64,000 nt of DNA from Chloroflexota bacterium (GTDB lineage: Bacteria > Chloroflexota > Limnocylindria > Limnocylindrales > CSP1-4). Under the pieces are notes generated by a model. The model ran no database searches and was not told the origin of the DNA. It was given only the letters and a program-made list of their open reading frames with translations. Each line of letters opens with the position of its first letter. The first letter of the stretch is position 1. This document shows positions 8,740-16,495 of this stretch, one piece after another. The stretch lies in assembly GCA_021787395.1 (NCBI GenBank), contig JAJYLZ010000005.1:1-64000 (forward strand), read 5' to 3'. Position numbers and translations under genes: made by a program.

Positions 8740-9738
8740 TCACGCGCCGGGGTGGCCCATGCCCAGCTCGTCGGCGAGGGTCGCGCACACCTCGCGGGCG
8801 ATCGCGACGAACGCCAGCATCGCGGGCGTGCGGTACCGGTCACGATGCCAGGCCAGGGCGATCCGGCGCGGCTCGAGGTCGGTCGGGACCACGCACACCC
8901 CGGGGTCGCTGGTGTCCACCGCGAGCAGCGGCACGAGCGCCACCCCGAGCCCGGCAGCGGCCATGGCCTGGACGATGCCGTTGTCCTCCGAGCGGAACAC
9001 GAACTCCGGCTCCCGGCCGGTCTCCCGAAGCCGCTCCTCGCTCCAGCGAGTGCTGCGGCAGGACCGGAAGCCGATCAGCTTCTGCTCGGCGATCAGCTCC
9101 AGCGACGGCGGCCCCGGGAGGCCGGCCAGCGGCGAGTCCCGGGCCGCGACCAGCACGAACGGGTCCCGCAGGAGCTCGACGCCCTCGAACGGCCCGGGCG
9201 CGAACGGCAGCACGCCGAACGCGAGATCCAGCGTGCCGGCCGCCACGAGCGCCAGCCCGCCCTCGTCGCTCAGCACCTCGGTGAGCCGCACGTCCACGCC
9301 CGGCCACTCGCGGCCGAACCGGCCGATGATGGCCGGCAGCGCGCGCGCGCCGACGCTCTGGTACACGCCCACGCGGAGCGTTCCGGTCTCGCCCCGGGCG
9401 TACGCCTGGAGATCGGCCCGGGCGGCCTGCAGCCGATCCGCGATGGGGTCCACGTGCCTGAGCAGGACCGCTCCGGCCTCCGTCAGGGCCACCGTCCGCC
9501 GCCCCCGCCCCCGGTCGAACAGCCGCACCCCGAGCGACGCCTCGAGCGCCGCCACGTGCTGGCTCACCGCGGACTGCGTGTAGCCGAGCACGTCGGCGGC
9601 AGCGTGGAACGAGCCTTCGTCGGCCACGGCTCGGAAGGACAGCAGCTGGCGCAGGCTGAGGTCCGAGAACGCGTCCGGGAGGACGCCGGGGACCGCGGCT
9701 GGGCCCAGCGTGCGAACGGTTGATTGATCAGCCTGCAT
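8740..9738 (-). CDS. LysR-family transcriptional regulator
   Basis: 332 residues. The N-terminal winged HTH (residues 27-86: LRQLLSFRAVADEGSFHAAADVLGYTQSAVSQHVAALE) is typical LysR and is followed by a two-lobed effector domain (GTLRVGVYQSVGARALPAIIGRF onward). It starts at ATG 9738 in a short AT-richer divergent region shared with a 35-residue peptide gene, the usual arrangement for a LysR regulator and its target. Inducer unknown. Confidence 0.93.
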   Translation of the reverse strand: MQADQSTVRTLGPAAVPGVLPDAFSDLSLRQLLSFRAVADEGSFHAAADVLGYTQSAVSQHVAALEASLGVRLFDRGRGRRTVALTEAGAVLLRHVDPIADRLQAARADLQAYARGETGTLRVGVYQSVGARALPAIIGRFGREWPGVDVRLTEVLSDEGGLALVAAGTLDLAFGVLPFAPGPFEGVELLRDPFVLVAARDSPLAGLPGPPSLELIAEQKLIGFRSCRSTRWSEERLRETGREPEFVFRSEDNGIVQAMAAAGLGVALVPLLAVDTSDPGVCVVPTDLEPRRIALAWHRDRYRTPAMLAFVAIAREVCATLADELGMGHPGA

Positions 9739-9798
9739 GATGTTTCATTTGAACATAGTGCATTGCTCTAATCAACCGTCGGCACGAAGATTCGGGCC

Positions 9799-9906
9799 AT
9801 GGAACTTCTGCTCCCCTTCCTGCTCCTCGTGGCGATCGCGCTCCTCGCGCAGTCCTCCGGCTCGGACAGCCGGGACCTGGATCCCGCCGGCCGACAGCGC
9901 GCCTGA
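9799..9906 (+). CDS. Small hydrophobic peptide divergent from LysR gene
   Basis: ATG at 9799 opens 35 codons that are too short for the ORF track. The peptide begins MELLLPFLLLVAIALLAQ (one membrane segment) and ends with a polar tail. It faces the LysR gene across 60 bases and is followed 16 bases later by a perfect 10-bp hairpin terminator, which supports it as a transcribed gene. No clear Shine-Dalgarno is visible. Function unknown; a small membrane protein controlled by the neighbouring LysR protein is a guess. Confidence 0.5.
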   Translation: MELLLPFLLLVAIALLAQSSGSDSRDLDPAGRQRA

Positions 9907-9922
9907 TCGAGCCCCCGCCGCG

Positions 9923-9954
9923 AACGCCCCCGGCGCCCGAGGCACGGGGGCGTT
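9923..9954 (+). terminator. Rho-independent-type hairpin
   Basis: AACGCCCCCG and CGGGGGCGTT form a perfect 10-bp stem with a 12-base loop just after the 35-codon gene. No long T run follows. Confidence 0.6.
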
Positions 9955-10042
9955 GCGATCCCAGAGCGCGCGGCGGATCGGCCAGGCCAATCCCGGCGGG
10001 ATCCCGCGGGTCGGCCACGTGGGTCGGCCCGGGCCGCGACAC

Positions 10043-10099
10043 GTGAGCCCGGCCCCGTCGCGTCAGCCCGGCCCCGTCGCGTCAGCCCGGCCCCGGCCG
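10043..10099. repeat. Three tandem copies of a 19-bp unit
   Basis: The unit GTCAGCCCGGCCCCGTCGC occurs three times head-to-tail (first copy has GTGAG, last copy is diverged). The last copy contains the stop and final codons of the GNAT gene. Confidence 0.7.
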
Positions 10100-10495
10100 G
10101 AGCATCCAGCGCTGGGGCCGGTCGAGGGGCGCGAAGCCGAACCGCTCGTAGAACGCGGGCGAGTTGGTGGCCAGGACCATCCGCTTGAGGCCTGCGAGGC
10201 GCGAGTCCGCGACGATGGCCTCGAGCAGGGCTCGGCCGATCCCCTCCCCTCTCCGGTCGTCGTCCACGAACACGTCGCACACCCAGGCGAACGTCGCCTG
10301 GTCGGTGACGACCCGGGCGAAGCCCACCTGGCGCTCCCCGTCGAAGGCGGCGAAGCACAGAGAGTGCGCGATGGAGCGCTCGACCGTGTCGCGGCTGCGG
10401 CCCAGCGCCCAGTAGGCGCGCTCGGAGAGGGATGCGTGGAGCCAGTCGAGGTCCAGTTCGGACGGGTCGGTGGAGATCAGGACGTTCGCAGTCAT
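10082..10495 (-). CDS. GNAT-family N-acetyltransferase
   Basis: 137 residues from ATG 10495. The acetyl-CoA-binding motif A is VCDVFVDDDRRGEGIGRALLEAI near residue 80, and motif B is in LATNSPAFYERFGFAPLDRP. GNAT enzymes acetylate small molecules or protein N-termini; the substrate cannot be read. The start codon lies 6 bases after a TACGCT box, so the mRNA may be leaderless. The C-terminus LRPGPG is encoded by a copy of the 19-bp tandem repeat. Confidence 0.88.
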   Translation of the reverse strand: MTANVLISTDPSELDLDWLHASLSERAYWALGRSRDTVERSIAHSLCFAAFDGERQVGFARVVTDQATFAWVCDVFVDDDRRGEGIGRALLEAIVADSRLAGLKRMVLATNSPAFYERFGFAPLDRPQRWMLRPGPG

Positions 10496-10501
10496 GCGCA
10501 C

Positions 10502-10507
10502 AGCGTA
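10502..10507 (-). promoter_or_regulatory. -10 box of a putative leaderless promoter (GNAT gene)
   Basis: TACGCT on the minus strand, then six bases, then the ATG at 10495. Same spacing as at 30626, 48259, 50113 and 62809. Confidence 0.5.
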
Positions 10508-10616
10508 CGGGAGGGCGCCCAGGGGCTGGGCTGACGCGGACGGCGGGCTCCGGGGGCATGGCCGGGCCTCCGGGCGGGTGGCAGCCCTCCCCGCACACCG
10601 CAAGCCCTCCCGGACC

Positions 10617-10773
10617 ATGCGGCCAGCGGGTCCATGGTGCGCTCAGTGCACCGTTGACCCAGCCGCCGGATCGGGCGTGCGACGCGGGCGGTCGGGCGCA
10701 GGGCCGGGCGCAGGGTTGACCCGTGCCGTGCATCGCCCAGGCGGGCAGCGCACCATGGACCCGCCGCCCGCAT
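10617..10773. repeat. 157-bp unit with 27-bp inverted-repeat ends
   Basis: The left arm at 10617-10643 and the right arm at 10747-10773 are inverted copies matching at 25 of 27 positions, with a perfect 18-bp core (GCGGGTCCATGGTGCGCT). They enclose about 103 bases. This could be a miniature mobile element or fold into one long RNA hairpin; no transposase is present. Confidence 0.65.
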
Positions 10774-10818
10774 CGGGGCGCCGGGCGTGGCCGCCCAGCG
10801 TGGGCACCCCACAAACGA

Positions 10819-10852
10819 GATCGGGGCCCGGCGTCGCCGCCGGACCCCGATC
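10819..10852 (-). terminator. Terminator of pnp
   Basis: GATCGGGGCCCGGCG and CGCCGGACCCCGATC pair over 15 positions with one mismatch and a 4-base loop, 24 bases past the pnp stop. Confidence 0.7.
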
Positions 10853-10875
10853 CGCTGTGCTGGTGACGCGCGGGG

Positions 10876-13461
10876 CTACTTCGCCAGGTGGCGCTGCATC
10901 GCGGCCTTGCGGGACAGGTTGATCCGGCCCTGGCGGTCGATCTCGGTGACCACCACCATGACCTCGTCGCCCACCGACACGACGTCCTCCACGGACGGCA
11001 CGTGGTAGTCGGCGAGCTCGCCGATGCGGACGAGGCCCTCCTTGCCCGGCAGGATCTCCACGAACGCGCCGAAGTTCATCAGCCGGGTGACCCTGCCCAG
11101 GTACAGCGACCCCACCTCGACCTCGCGGGTGAGGCTCTCGATCCACTGGATCGCCCGGCGGGAGTTCTCGCCGGAGACCGCGGCGATCTCCACCGAGCCG
11201 TCGTCCTCGACGTTGATCTCGGTGCCGGTCTCCTCCTGGATCTTGCGGATCATCGAGCCGCCCTTGCCGATGATGTCGCGGATCTTCTCGGGGTTGATCT
11301 TGATCGTGATGATGCGCGGCGCGAAGTCGCTCATCTGCTCGCGCGCGGTCGGCAGGACGGCCGTCATCTTGCCCAGGATGAACAGGCGGGCGGTGAGGGC
11401 CTTGCGCAGGCCCTCGCGGATGACCCGCTCGTCGATGCCCTTGACCTTGATGTCCATCTGGAGGGCGGTGATGCCCTCGGCGGTCCCGGTGACCTTGAAG
11501 TCCATGTCGCCGAACGCATCCTCCTTGCCGAGGATGTCCGTCAGGACGACGAAGTTGCCGGTCTCAGCGTCGAGCACGAGGCCCATCGCCGCGCCGGCCA
11601 CGGGCGCCTTGATCGGCACGCCCGCGTCCATCAGGGCGAGCGTGCTGCCGCACGTGGACGCCATCGAGGTGGAGCCGTTGGACGAGACCACCTCGGACAC
11701 GAGGCGGATCACGTACGGGAACTCCTCCTGGCTGGGCAGGACCGGCACCAGGGCGCGCTCTGCGAGGTTCCCGTGGCCGATGTCCCGCCGCGACGGGCCG
11801 CGCATGGGCTTGTTCTCGCCGGTGCTGTACGGCGGGAAGTTGTAGTGGTGGAGGTACCGCTTCTCGGTCTCCGGGCTGATGGTGTCGATCCGCTGCACGT
11901 CCGACGACGGGCCGAGCGTGGCGATGGTCAGGGCCTGGGTCTGGCCGCGGGTGAACAGGCCGGAGCCGTGGGTGCGCGGCAGGAGCCCCACCTCGACCGA
12001 GATCGGGCGGATCTCGTCGAGGGCACGGCCGTCCATGCGCAGCCCCTCGGACAGGATGAGCTTGCGGACGGTCTTCTTCTGGACGAGGCTGAACAGGCCC
12101 TTGGACACCCGCGCATTGCGGCGCGCGGCGTCGAGCAGGCGGGCCGACTCGGCGGCGTCGGTCTTGACGGCGCGGATGGCGTCCGCGATCTCCTTGCCCA
12201 GGGTGTCGATGCGGCCGGGCAGGTCGTTCGCGAACCACAGCAGCAGCTGGGCCGTGGCCTTCGCGTCCGGCAGCGCGCGGTGCGCCTGGGCGAGCTCGAT
12301 GCCGAAGAACGTCGCGAGGGTGCCCAGCTTGTAGTTCTCGAGGTCGGGGTAGCCCTCGCGGGCGATCACGAACGTGTCGAGGTAGCTGCCCGGCTTGACG
12401 CGCGTGCCGTCGCCCAGCGCCTCCTCGATGAACCCGATGTCGAAGCCGACGGAGTGGCCGACGAACGGCGCGTCGCCGACGAAGTCGAGCACCTTCCGCG
12501 CGGCCTCGGCCGGGCTCGGGGCGCCCTTGACGTCCGCATCGGTGATGCCGTGCATCTGGTTGCCGACGATCGGCCGGCCGGGGTTGACGAGGGTCGAGTA
12601 CTCGTCCACGACCTTGCCGCCCTTGACTCGGACGGCGGCCACCTCGACCAGGTCCGCGGACTTGGGGTCGGTGCCGGTGGTCTCGACGTCGACGACCACG
12701 AACTCGCCGCCCGCCTTGGCGCGCTCGACGAACTTGAGCACGGAGTCGGTCTGCGGCTCGAGGTACGGGACCCGCTTGGGCTTGCCGACGAGCTCCCGGA
12801 GCTGCTCCTGGACCTCGACGATCGGCTGCAGGGCGCGGTGCCCGAACAGGATGGCCTCGGCCATCACGTCCTCGGGCAGGATCTTCACGCCCGCCTCGAC
12901 CATCATGATCGCGTCGCGGGTGCCGGACACGACCAGGTCGAGCTCGGACTCGGCCAGCTGGCTGATCGTGGGGTTGACCACGAACTCGCCGTTGATGCGG
13001 CCGATGCGGACCGCGCCCACCGGGCCCAGGAACGGGATCTCGCTGATGGTCAGCGCCGCGGACGCCGCGACCGTGCCCAGGATGTCGGGGTCGTTCTCCT
13101 GGTCCGTCGACATGACGGTGATCACGATCTGGACGTCGTCCTTGTACCCCTCGGGGAACAGCGGGCGGATCGGCCGGTCGGTGAGGCGAGCGGCGAGGAT
13201 GGCCTGCTCGGAGCTGCGGCCCTCGCGCTTGATGAACCCGCCGGGGATCTTGCCGGCGGCGTACATCCGCTCCTCGAAGTCCACCGTGAGCGGGAAGAAG
13301 TCCAGACCCGGACGCGGGTCGGAGCGGTTGGCGGTGCCGAGGACGAGCGAGTCTCCGTAGCGGACGGTGACGGCACCGCCGGCGAGGCCGGCCAGCTTGC
13401 CGGTCTCCAGCGTGAGGGTGCGGCCGCCGAGCTCGATCTCGAGCGTGGTGGGCGTGGGCAC
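10876..13461 (-). CDS. pnp: Polynucleotide phosphorylase with inserted DEDDh exonuclease domain
   Basis: 861 residues, about 150 more than usual. Order: RNase PH domain 1 (5-215, with FIKREGRSSE), first part of the linker (LQPIVEVQEQLRELVGK), a DnaQ-like 3'-5' exonuclease domain (about 250-415), the rest of the helical linker (420-475), RNase PH domain 2 (475-705), KH (720-760) and S1 (785-855). Phosphorolysis motifs are intact: PSRRDIGHGN, SNGSTSMAS and DILGKEDAFGDMDFK. The insert has all DEDDh residues: D258 and E260 (VVVDVETTG), D341 (GHSVGFDIGF), H394 and D399 (AHRALPDA). It is one continuous frame. GTG 13461 follows AAGGAGGT by 9 bases. PNPase degrades RNA 3'-5' with phosphate; the insert should hydrolyse 3' ends of DNA or RNA, but its substrate is not known. 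Confidence 0.95.
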   Translation of the reverse strand: MPTPTTLEIELGGRTLTLETGKLAGLAGGAVTVRYGDSLVLGTANRSDPRPGLDFFPLTVDFEERMYAAGKIPGGFIKREGRSSEQAILAARLTDRPIRPLFPEGYKDDVQIVITVMSTDQENDPDILGTVAASAALTISEIPFLGPVGAVRIGRINGEFVVNPTISQLAESELDLVVSGTRDAIMMVEAGVKILPEDVMAEAILFGHRALQPIVEVQEQLRELVGKPKRVPYLEPQTDSVLKFVERAKAGGEFVVVDVETTGTDPKSADLVEVAAVRVKGGKVVDEYSTLVNPGRPIVGNQMHGITDADVKGAPSPAEAARKVLDFVGDAPFVGHSVGFDIGFIEEALGDGTRVKPGSYLDTFVIAREGYPDLENYKLGTLATFFGIELAQAHRALPDAKATAQLLLWFANDLPGRIDTLGKEIADAIRAVKTDAAESARLLDAARRNARVSKGLFSLVQKKTVRKLILSEGLRMDGRALDEIRPISVEVGLLPRTHGSGLFTRGQTQALTIATLGPSSDVQRIDTISPETEKRYLHHYNFPPYSTGENKPMRGPSRRDIGHGNLAERALVPVLPSQEEFPYVIRLVSEVVSSNGSTSMASTCGSTLALMDAGVPIKAPVAGAAMGLVLDAETGNFVVLTDILGKEDAFGDMDFKVTGTAEGITALQMDIKVKGIDERVIREGLRKALTARLFILGKMTAVLPTAREQMSDFAPRIITIKINPEKIRDIIGKGGSMIRKIQEETGTEINVEDDGSVEIAAVSGENSRRAIQWIESLTREVEVGSLYLGRVTRLMNFGAFVEILPGKEGLVRIGELADYHVPSVEDVVSVGDEVMVVVTEIDRQGRINLSRKAAMQRHLAK
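12217..12714 (-). other. DEDDh (DnaQ/PolC-type) exonuclease domain inside pnp
   Basis: Codons ~250-415 of pnp. Exo I is FVVVDVETTGTDP, Exo II is VGHSVGFDIGFIEE and Exo III is AHRALPDAKATAQLL. This is the order and spacing of the epsilon-subunit/PolC exonuclease family, and all metal ligands and the catalytic His are present. It sits in the helical domain between the two RNase PH folds. Confidence 0.93.
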
Positions 13462-13552
13462 GGGTGTGCGACCTCCTTGGTCGTCGGGCCAGGAGAGGGT
13501 CCCTGGGCGGGTGGGTCGGGCTGGGAGCGCTGGTGAACGCCGGGTAATGAAC

Positions 13553-13575
13553 GACCCCGGGACGAGCCCGGGGTC
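13553..13575 (-). terminator. Hairpin between rpsO and pnp
   Basis: GACCCCGGG and CCCGGGGTC form a perfect 9-bp stem with a 5-base loop right after the rpsO stop, followed on the minus strand by GTTCATTACC. It probably reduces read-through into pnp or marks the processing site known for rpsO-pnp transcripts in other bacteria (inference). Confidence 0.6.
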
Positions 13576-13588
13576 GAGGCGGCGTTGC

Positions 13589-13858
13589 CTAGCGGCGGAG
13601 TCCGAGCGAGCCGATGACGGCCCGGTAGCGCGTGGCGTCCTTCTTGATCAGGTACGCGAGCAGGCGCCGACGCTGACCCACGAGCTTGAGGAGGCCGCGG
13701 CGCGAATGGTTGTCCTTCGGGAAGCGGCGGAGGTGCTCGTTCAGGTCCCGGATCCGCTCGGTGAGGAGCGCGATCTGGACCTCGGGCGAACCGGTGTCGC
13801 CGTCCTTGACGGCGTACTCGGCGATGACCTCTTGCTTCTTCTCCCGCGCGAGCGGCAC
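13589..13858 (-). CDS. rpsO: 30S ribosomal protein S15
   Basis: 89 residues, exact family length, starting at GTG 13858 with GGAGGA just upstream. S15 signature segments are clear ([43 protein letters not shown]). It binds 16S rRNA early in assembly of the small-subunit platform. The rpsO-pnp order is widely conserved. The longer ORF-track version is an upstream extension without a start signal. Confidence 0.97.
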   Translation of the reverse strand: MPLAREKKQEVIAEYAVKDGDTGSPEVQIALLTERIRDLNEHLRRFPKDNHSRRGLLKLVGQRRRLLAYLIKKDATRYRAVIGSLGLRR

Positions 13859-13917
13859 TCGATCCTCCGACACGAACGATGGCGTGGCTAAACAGTGTCT
13901 ACTTCTTCGACCGGCGG

Positions 13918-13926
13918 AGGATAGCA
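13918..13926 (-). promoter_or_regulatory. Extended -10 promoter of rpsO
   Basis: Minus strand TGCTATCCTCCGCCG. The same 15-mer occurs before rplS (46398-46406). It leaves a leader of about 50 bases before the rpsO start. Confidence 0.6.
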
Positions 13927-13968
13927 GGCGGCCGCGGGATCGCACAAATCCGCGAGCGTTCGCCCGCC

Positions 13969-14982
13969 CTACCCCTCCACTCCGGCCGAGGCGCCGGCGG
14001 CGAACAGCCGCTCGATGACCCGCAGGTTCGCGATGGCGTCGGACGGCGGCACCGGCGCGGGCGCGCCATCCAGAACCGCCCTGGCGAAGGCATCCGCCTC
14101 GCACGCATACGGGTCGGCGGGAGCGAACTCCAGCGTCTCCGTCGCCGGGGCGACGGGCGGGTCGCCGCCCTGGGTCACGAATACGCGCGTGGGCAGCGTG
14201 GGCGGGATGTTGAACGGGATCTCGATGGCGGCCCGGCCGCGCGTGCCGTACACGTGGACGCGCTGGTCCGCCTCGACCCGGGTGGCGCACGTGAACGACG
14301 CGACGCCCCCATCGAACCCGAGGGTGCCGCTGGTCAGGACGTCCACGCCGGAGGCCGGGTCGCGGACGATGCTCGCCGAGACGGTTCGCGGCTCGGCGCC
14401 GAAGAGCATGCGGGACAGGTTCACGGAGTAGCAGCCGATGTCATACAGGGCGCCGCCCCCGTAGGCCAGGACGCTGCGGATGTTGGCCGGGTCGTCGTTG
14501 TAGTAGCTGAACCAGGAATCCACTGCGGTCAGGCGGCCCAGGCGCCCCGACGCCACCACGTCCCGAAGGGCGATCCAGCTCGGGTGGTGGCGGTACATGA
14601 ACGCCTCCATCAGCAGCCGCCCCGCCCCGTCGGCGGCCTCGAACATGCGCTCGGCGTCCGCGGCCGTCAGCGCCAGCGGCTTCTCGCACAGGACGTGCTT
14701 GCCGGCCTGGAGCGCCCTGATCGACCACTCCATGTGCAGGTGGTTGGGCAGCGGGATGTAGACGGCGTCCACGTCCGGGTCGGCCAGCAGCGCCTCGTAC
14801 GTCCCGTGCCAGCGCGGGATCTCGAGCGCCGCGGCGGCCGAGCGCGCCGCCACTTCCGACCGCGACGCGATCGCCGTCACCTCCCCCAGCGACGACCGCC
14901 GGAGCCCGGGGATCACCTTCTGGAGGGCGATCGCCGCCGTGGACAGCACGCCCCACCGCACCTTGCCGACGCCCGCGCCCAT
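13969..14982 (-). CDS. Gfo/Idh/MocA-family oxidoreductase
   Basis: 337 residues from ATG 14982 (GGGAGGTCGAGG directly upstream). N-terminal NAD(P)-binding Rossmann part ([19 protein letters not shown]), the family EKP motif ([19 protein letters not shown]) near residue 95, and a C-terminal substrate domain with [22 protein letters not shown]. The family oxidises sugars, inositols and related polyols, or acts as a dihydrodiol/xylose dehydrogenase. Divergent from a ROK repressor and next to a xylose-type ABC system, so a sugar dehydrogenase is likely. Specific substrate unknown. Confidence 0.85.
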   Translation of the reverse strand: MGAGVGKVRWGVLSTAAIALQKVIPGLRRSSLGEVTAIASRSEVAARSAAAALEIPRWHGTYEALLADPDVDAVYIPLPNHLHMEWSIRALQAGKHVLCEKPLALTAADAERMFEAADGAGRLLMEAFMYRHHPSWIALRDVVASGRLGRLTAVDSWFSYYNDDPANIRSVLAYGGGALYDIGCYSVNLSRMLFGAEPRTVSASIVRDPASGVDVLTSGTLGFDGGVASFTCATRVEADQRVHVYGTRGRAAIEIPFNIPPTLPTRVFVTQGGDPPVAPATETLEFAPADPYACEADAFARAVLDGAPAPVPPSDAIANLRVIERLFAAGASAGVEG

Positions 14983-15106
14983 CCTCGACCTCCCTCGCGA
15001 TGCCGGTCGGGACGCCGCCGCCCCAACAGCACCACGTTCGCAACTTGACAGCAACAGTACTTGGCCTCAGTCTGGCACAGGTTTGAGCGGGAGGAACACA
15101 AACTCC

Positions 15107-16339
15107 GTGCGGTCCACGCGGCAAGAGCTCGGTCAGCGCAGCGAGACGGTCCGGCGCGCCAACCTGAGCGCGATCGTGCGCACGCTGCACGAGAGCGGCC
15201 CCCAGTCGCGGTCCGACCTGGTCGCCCACACGGGCCTCACCCGCAGCGCCATCCGGGTGCTCGTCGGCGAGTTGACGGCCGCCGGACTCGCGTCCGAGGA
15301 CCGGGCAGTCCGCCGGGGCCGCCCAGGGCGCCCGTCCCCCGAGGTGAGCCTCGTGCCGGACGCCCTCCCCGCGGTCGCGTTCTCGATCGGCGTGGACTCG
15401 CTGTCCGCCGCCGTGATCGGCCTGGGCGGGATCGTCCTGGGCGTCGTCAGGATCGACCGGCCTCGCGGGCACGACGGCGTCAACGCGATCGTGGACGACC
15501 TCGTGGGCCTGCTCGACCGCCTGCCGGGCGGGCGGCCCCAGAGCGGCAGCGTCGTCGCCGTCGGCGTCGCGGTGGCCGGCGTCGTGCGCAGCCGTGACGG
15601 CCTCGTCGAGGTGGCGCCAAACCTCGGCTGGAGCAACGTGCCGTTCGGGGCCCTGCTGGCCGACCGGCTCGGCTGGCGCGTGGCGGTGGTCGTGCGCAAC
15701 GAGGCCGACCTCGGCGTCCTCGCCGAGCACCGTCGGGGGGCGGCGATCGGGGTGGACGACGTGGTCTACGTGCACGGCGAGGCGGGCGTCGGCAGCGGGA
15801 TCATCGTCGACGGCCGGCCGCTGGCCGGCGCGGCGGGGTACGCCGGCGAGATCGGCCACCTCCCGTTCGTCGGGCAGGTCCGCTGCCGCTGCGGCTCGGT
15901 CGGCTGCTGGGAGACGGAGGTCGGCGGCGGAGCCCTGCTCGCGCGCGCCGGGCTCCCCCGGGATGCCGGCAGCGAGGGACTCGAGCGGGTCTTCGCGGCG
16001 GCAGAGGCCGGTGACCCGGCCGCCCTGCAGGCCATCGAGGCCACGGGCCGAGCCCTTGGCGTCGGACTCGGCGGCCTCGTCAACACCTTCAATCCACGGA
16101 TGGTGGTGCTGGGCGGCTTCTTCGGCCGGCTCCACCAGCAAGCGAGGCAGGTGATCTGGGAAGAGCTCGAACGGCACTCACTGCCGGCGCCCCGCGCGAT
16201 GGTGCGCGTCGTGCCGGCCGCGCTCGGCGTGGACGCGCCGCTCCTCGGGGCGGCAGAGGTCGCGCTGGAGCCCGTTCTCGCCGACCCGGCGACCCGGTTG
16301 GGGTCCCGGGGATCGCTCGTCCAGCTGGCGAGCGCCTGA
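15107..16339 (+). CDS. ROK-family transcriptional repressor (XylR type)
   Basis: 410 residues from GTG 15107, which has GGGAGGA 11 bases upstream; the ORF-track start at 14939 overlaps the divergent gene. N-terminal winged HTH (RRANLSAIVRTLHESGPQSRSDLVAHTGLTRSAIRVLVGEL), then a sugar-kinase-like ROK domain with the zinc motif CRCGSVGCWE near residue 265 and GYAGEIGHLPF. No separate kinase function is needed for ROK repressors. It is followed by a sugar ABC system and faces xylulokinase across the locus, so it likely controls pentose use. Confidence 0.88.
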   Translation: MRSTRQELGQRSETVRRANLSAIVRTLHESGPQSRSDLVAHTGLTRSAIRVLVGELTAAGLASEDRAVRRGRPGRPSPEVSLVPDALPAVAFSIGVDSLSAAVIGLGGIVLGVVRIDRPRGHDGVNAIVDDLVGLLDRLPGGRPQSGSVVAVGVAVAGVVRSRDGLVEVAPNLGWSNVPFGALLADRLGWRVAVVVRNEADLGVLAEHRRGAAIGVDDVVYVHGEAGVGSGIIVDGRPLAGAAGYAGEIGHLPFVGQVRCRCGSVGCWETEVGGGALLARAGLPRDAGSEGLERVFAAAEAGDPAALQAIEATGRALGVGLGGLVNTFNPRMVVLGGFFGRLHQQARQVIWEELERHSLPAPRAMVRVVPAALGVDAPLLGAAEVALEPVLADPATRLGSRGSLVQLASA

Positions 16340-16495
16340 CATGGCCACCGCACCTGTCGCCGGGCTACCCTCCCCATGGAGGCTGGAAGACTTGGAGGAG
16401 CCTTTCGCAGTAGCCTGTGCGGCGGTGTTGAAGGTGCACGCAACAGGGTGACGGGACTGCGACGTCCGCAGGCCGTCCAATCACAGGAGGAATTC

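Larger units (their letters stand above)
10496..10875. other. Intergenic region between GNAT gene and pnp
   Basis: 380 bases without a credible gene. It holds the GNAT promoter, a 157-bp unit bounded by long inverted repeats (10617-10773) and the pnp terminator (10819-10852). The ORF-track frames here have no recognisable domains. Confidence 0.7.

Noticed and set aside
12217-12714. Exonuclease domain in pnp as an assembly chimera
   Set aside because: One continuous frame with both halves of the PNPase helical linker flanking it and the same codon use; no stop or frame change. Needs comparison with relatives, but nothing in the sequence suggests an artefact.
10888-13536. 882-codon plus-strand frame across pnp
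   Set aside because: Low-complexity Arg/Asp/His/Val antisense shadow of pnp; no domain, whereas the minus-strand frame is a clear PNPase. The same applies to 4960-7761, 3027-4439, 38206-40548 and similar long frames.
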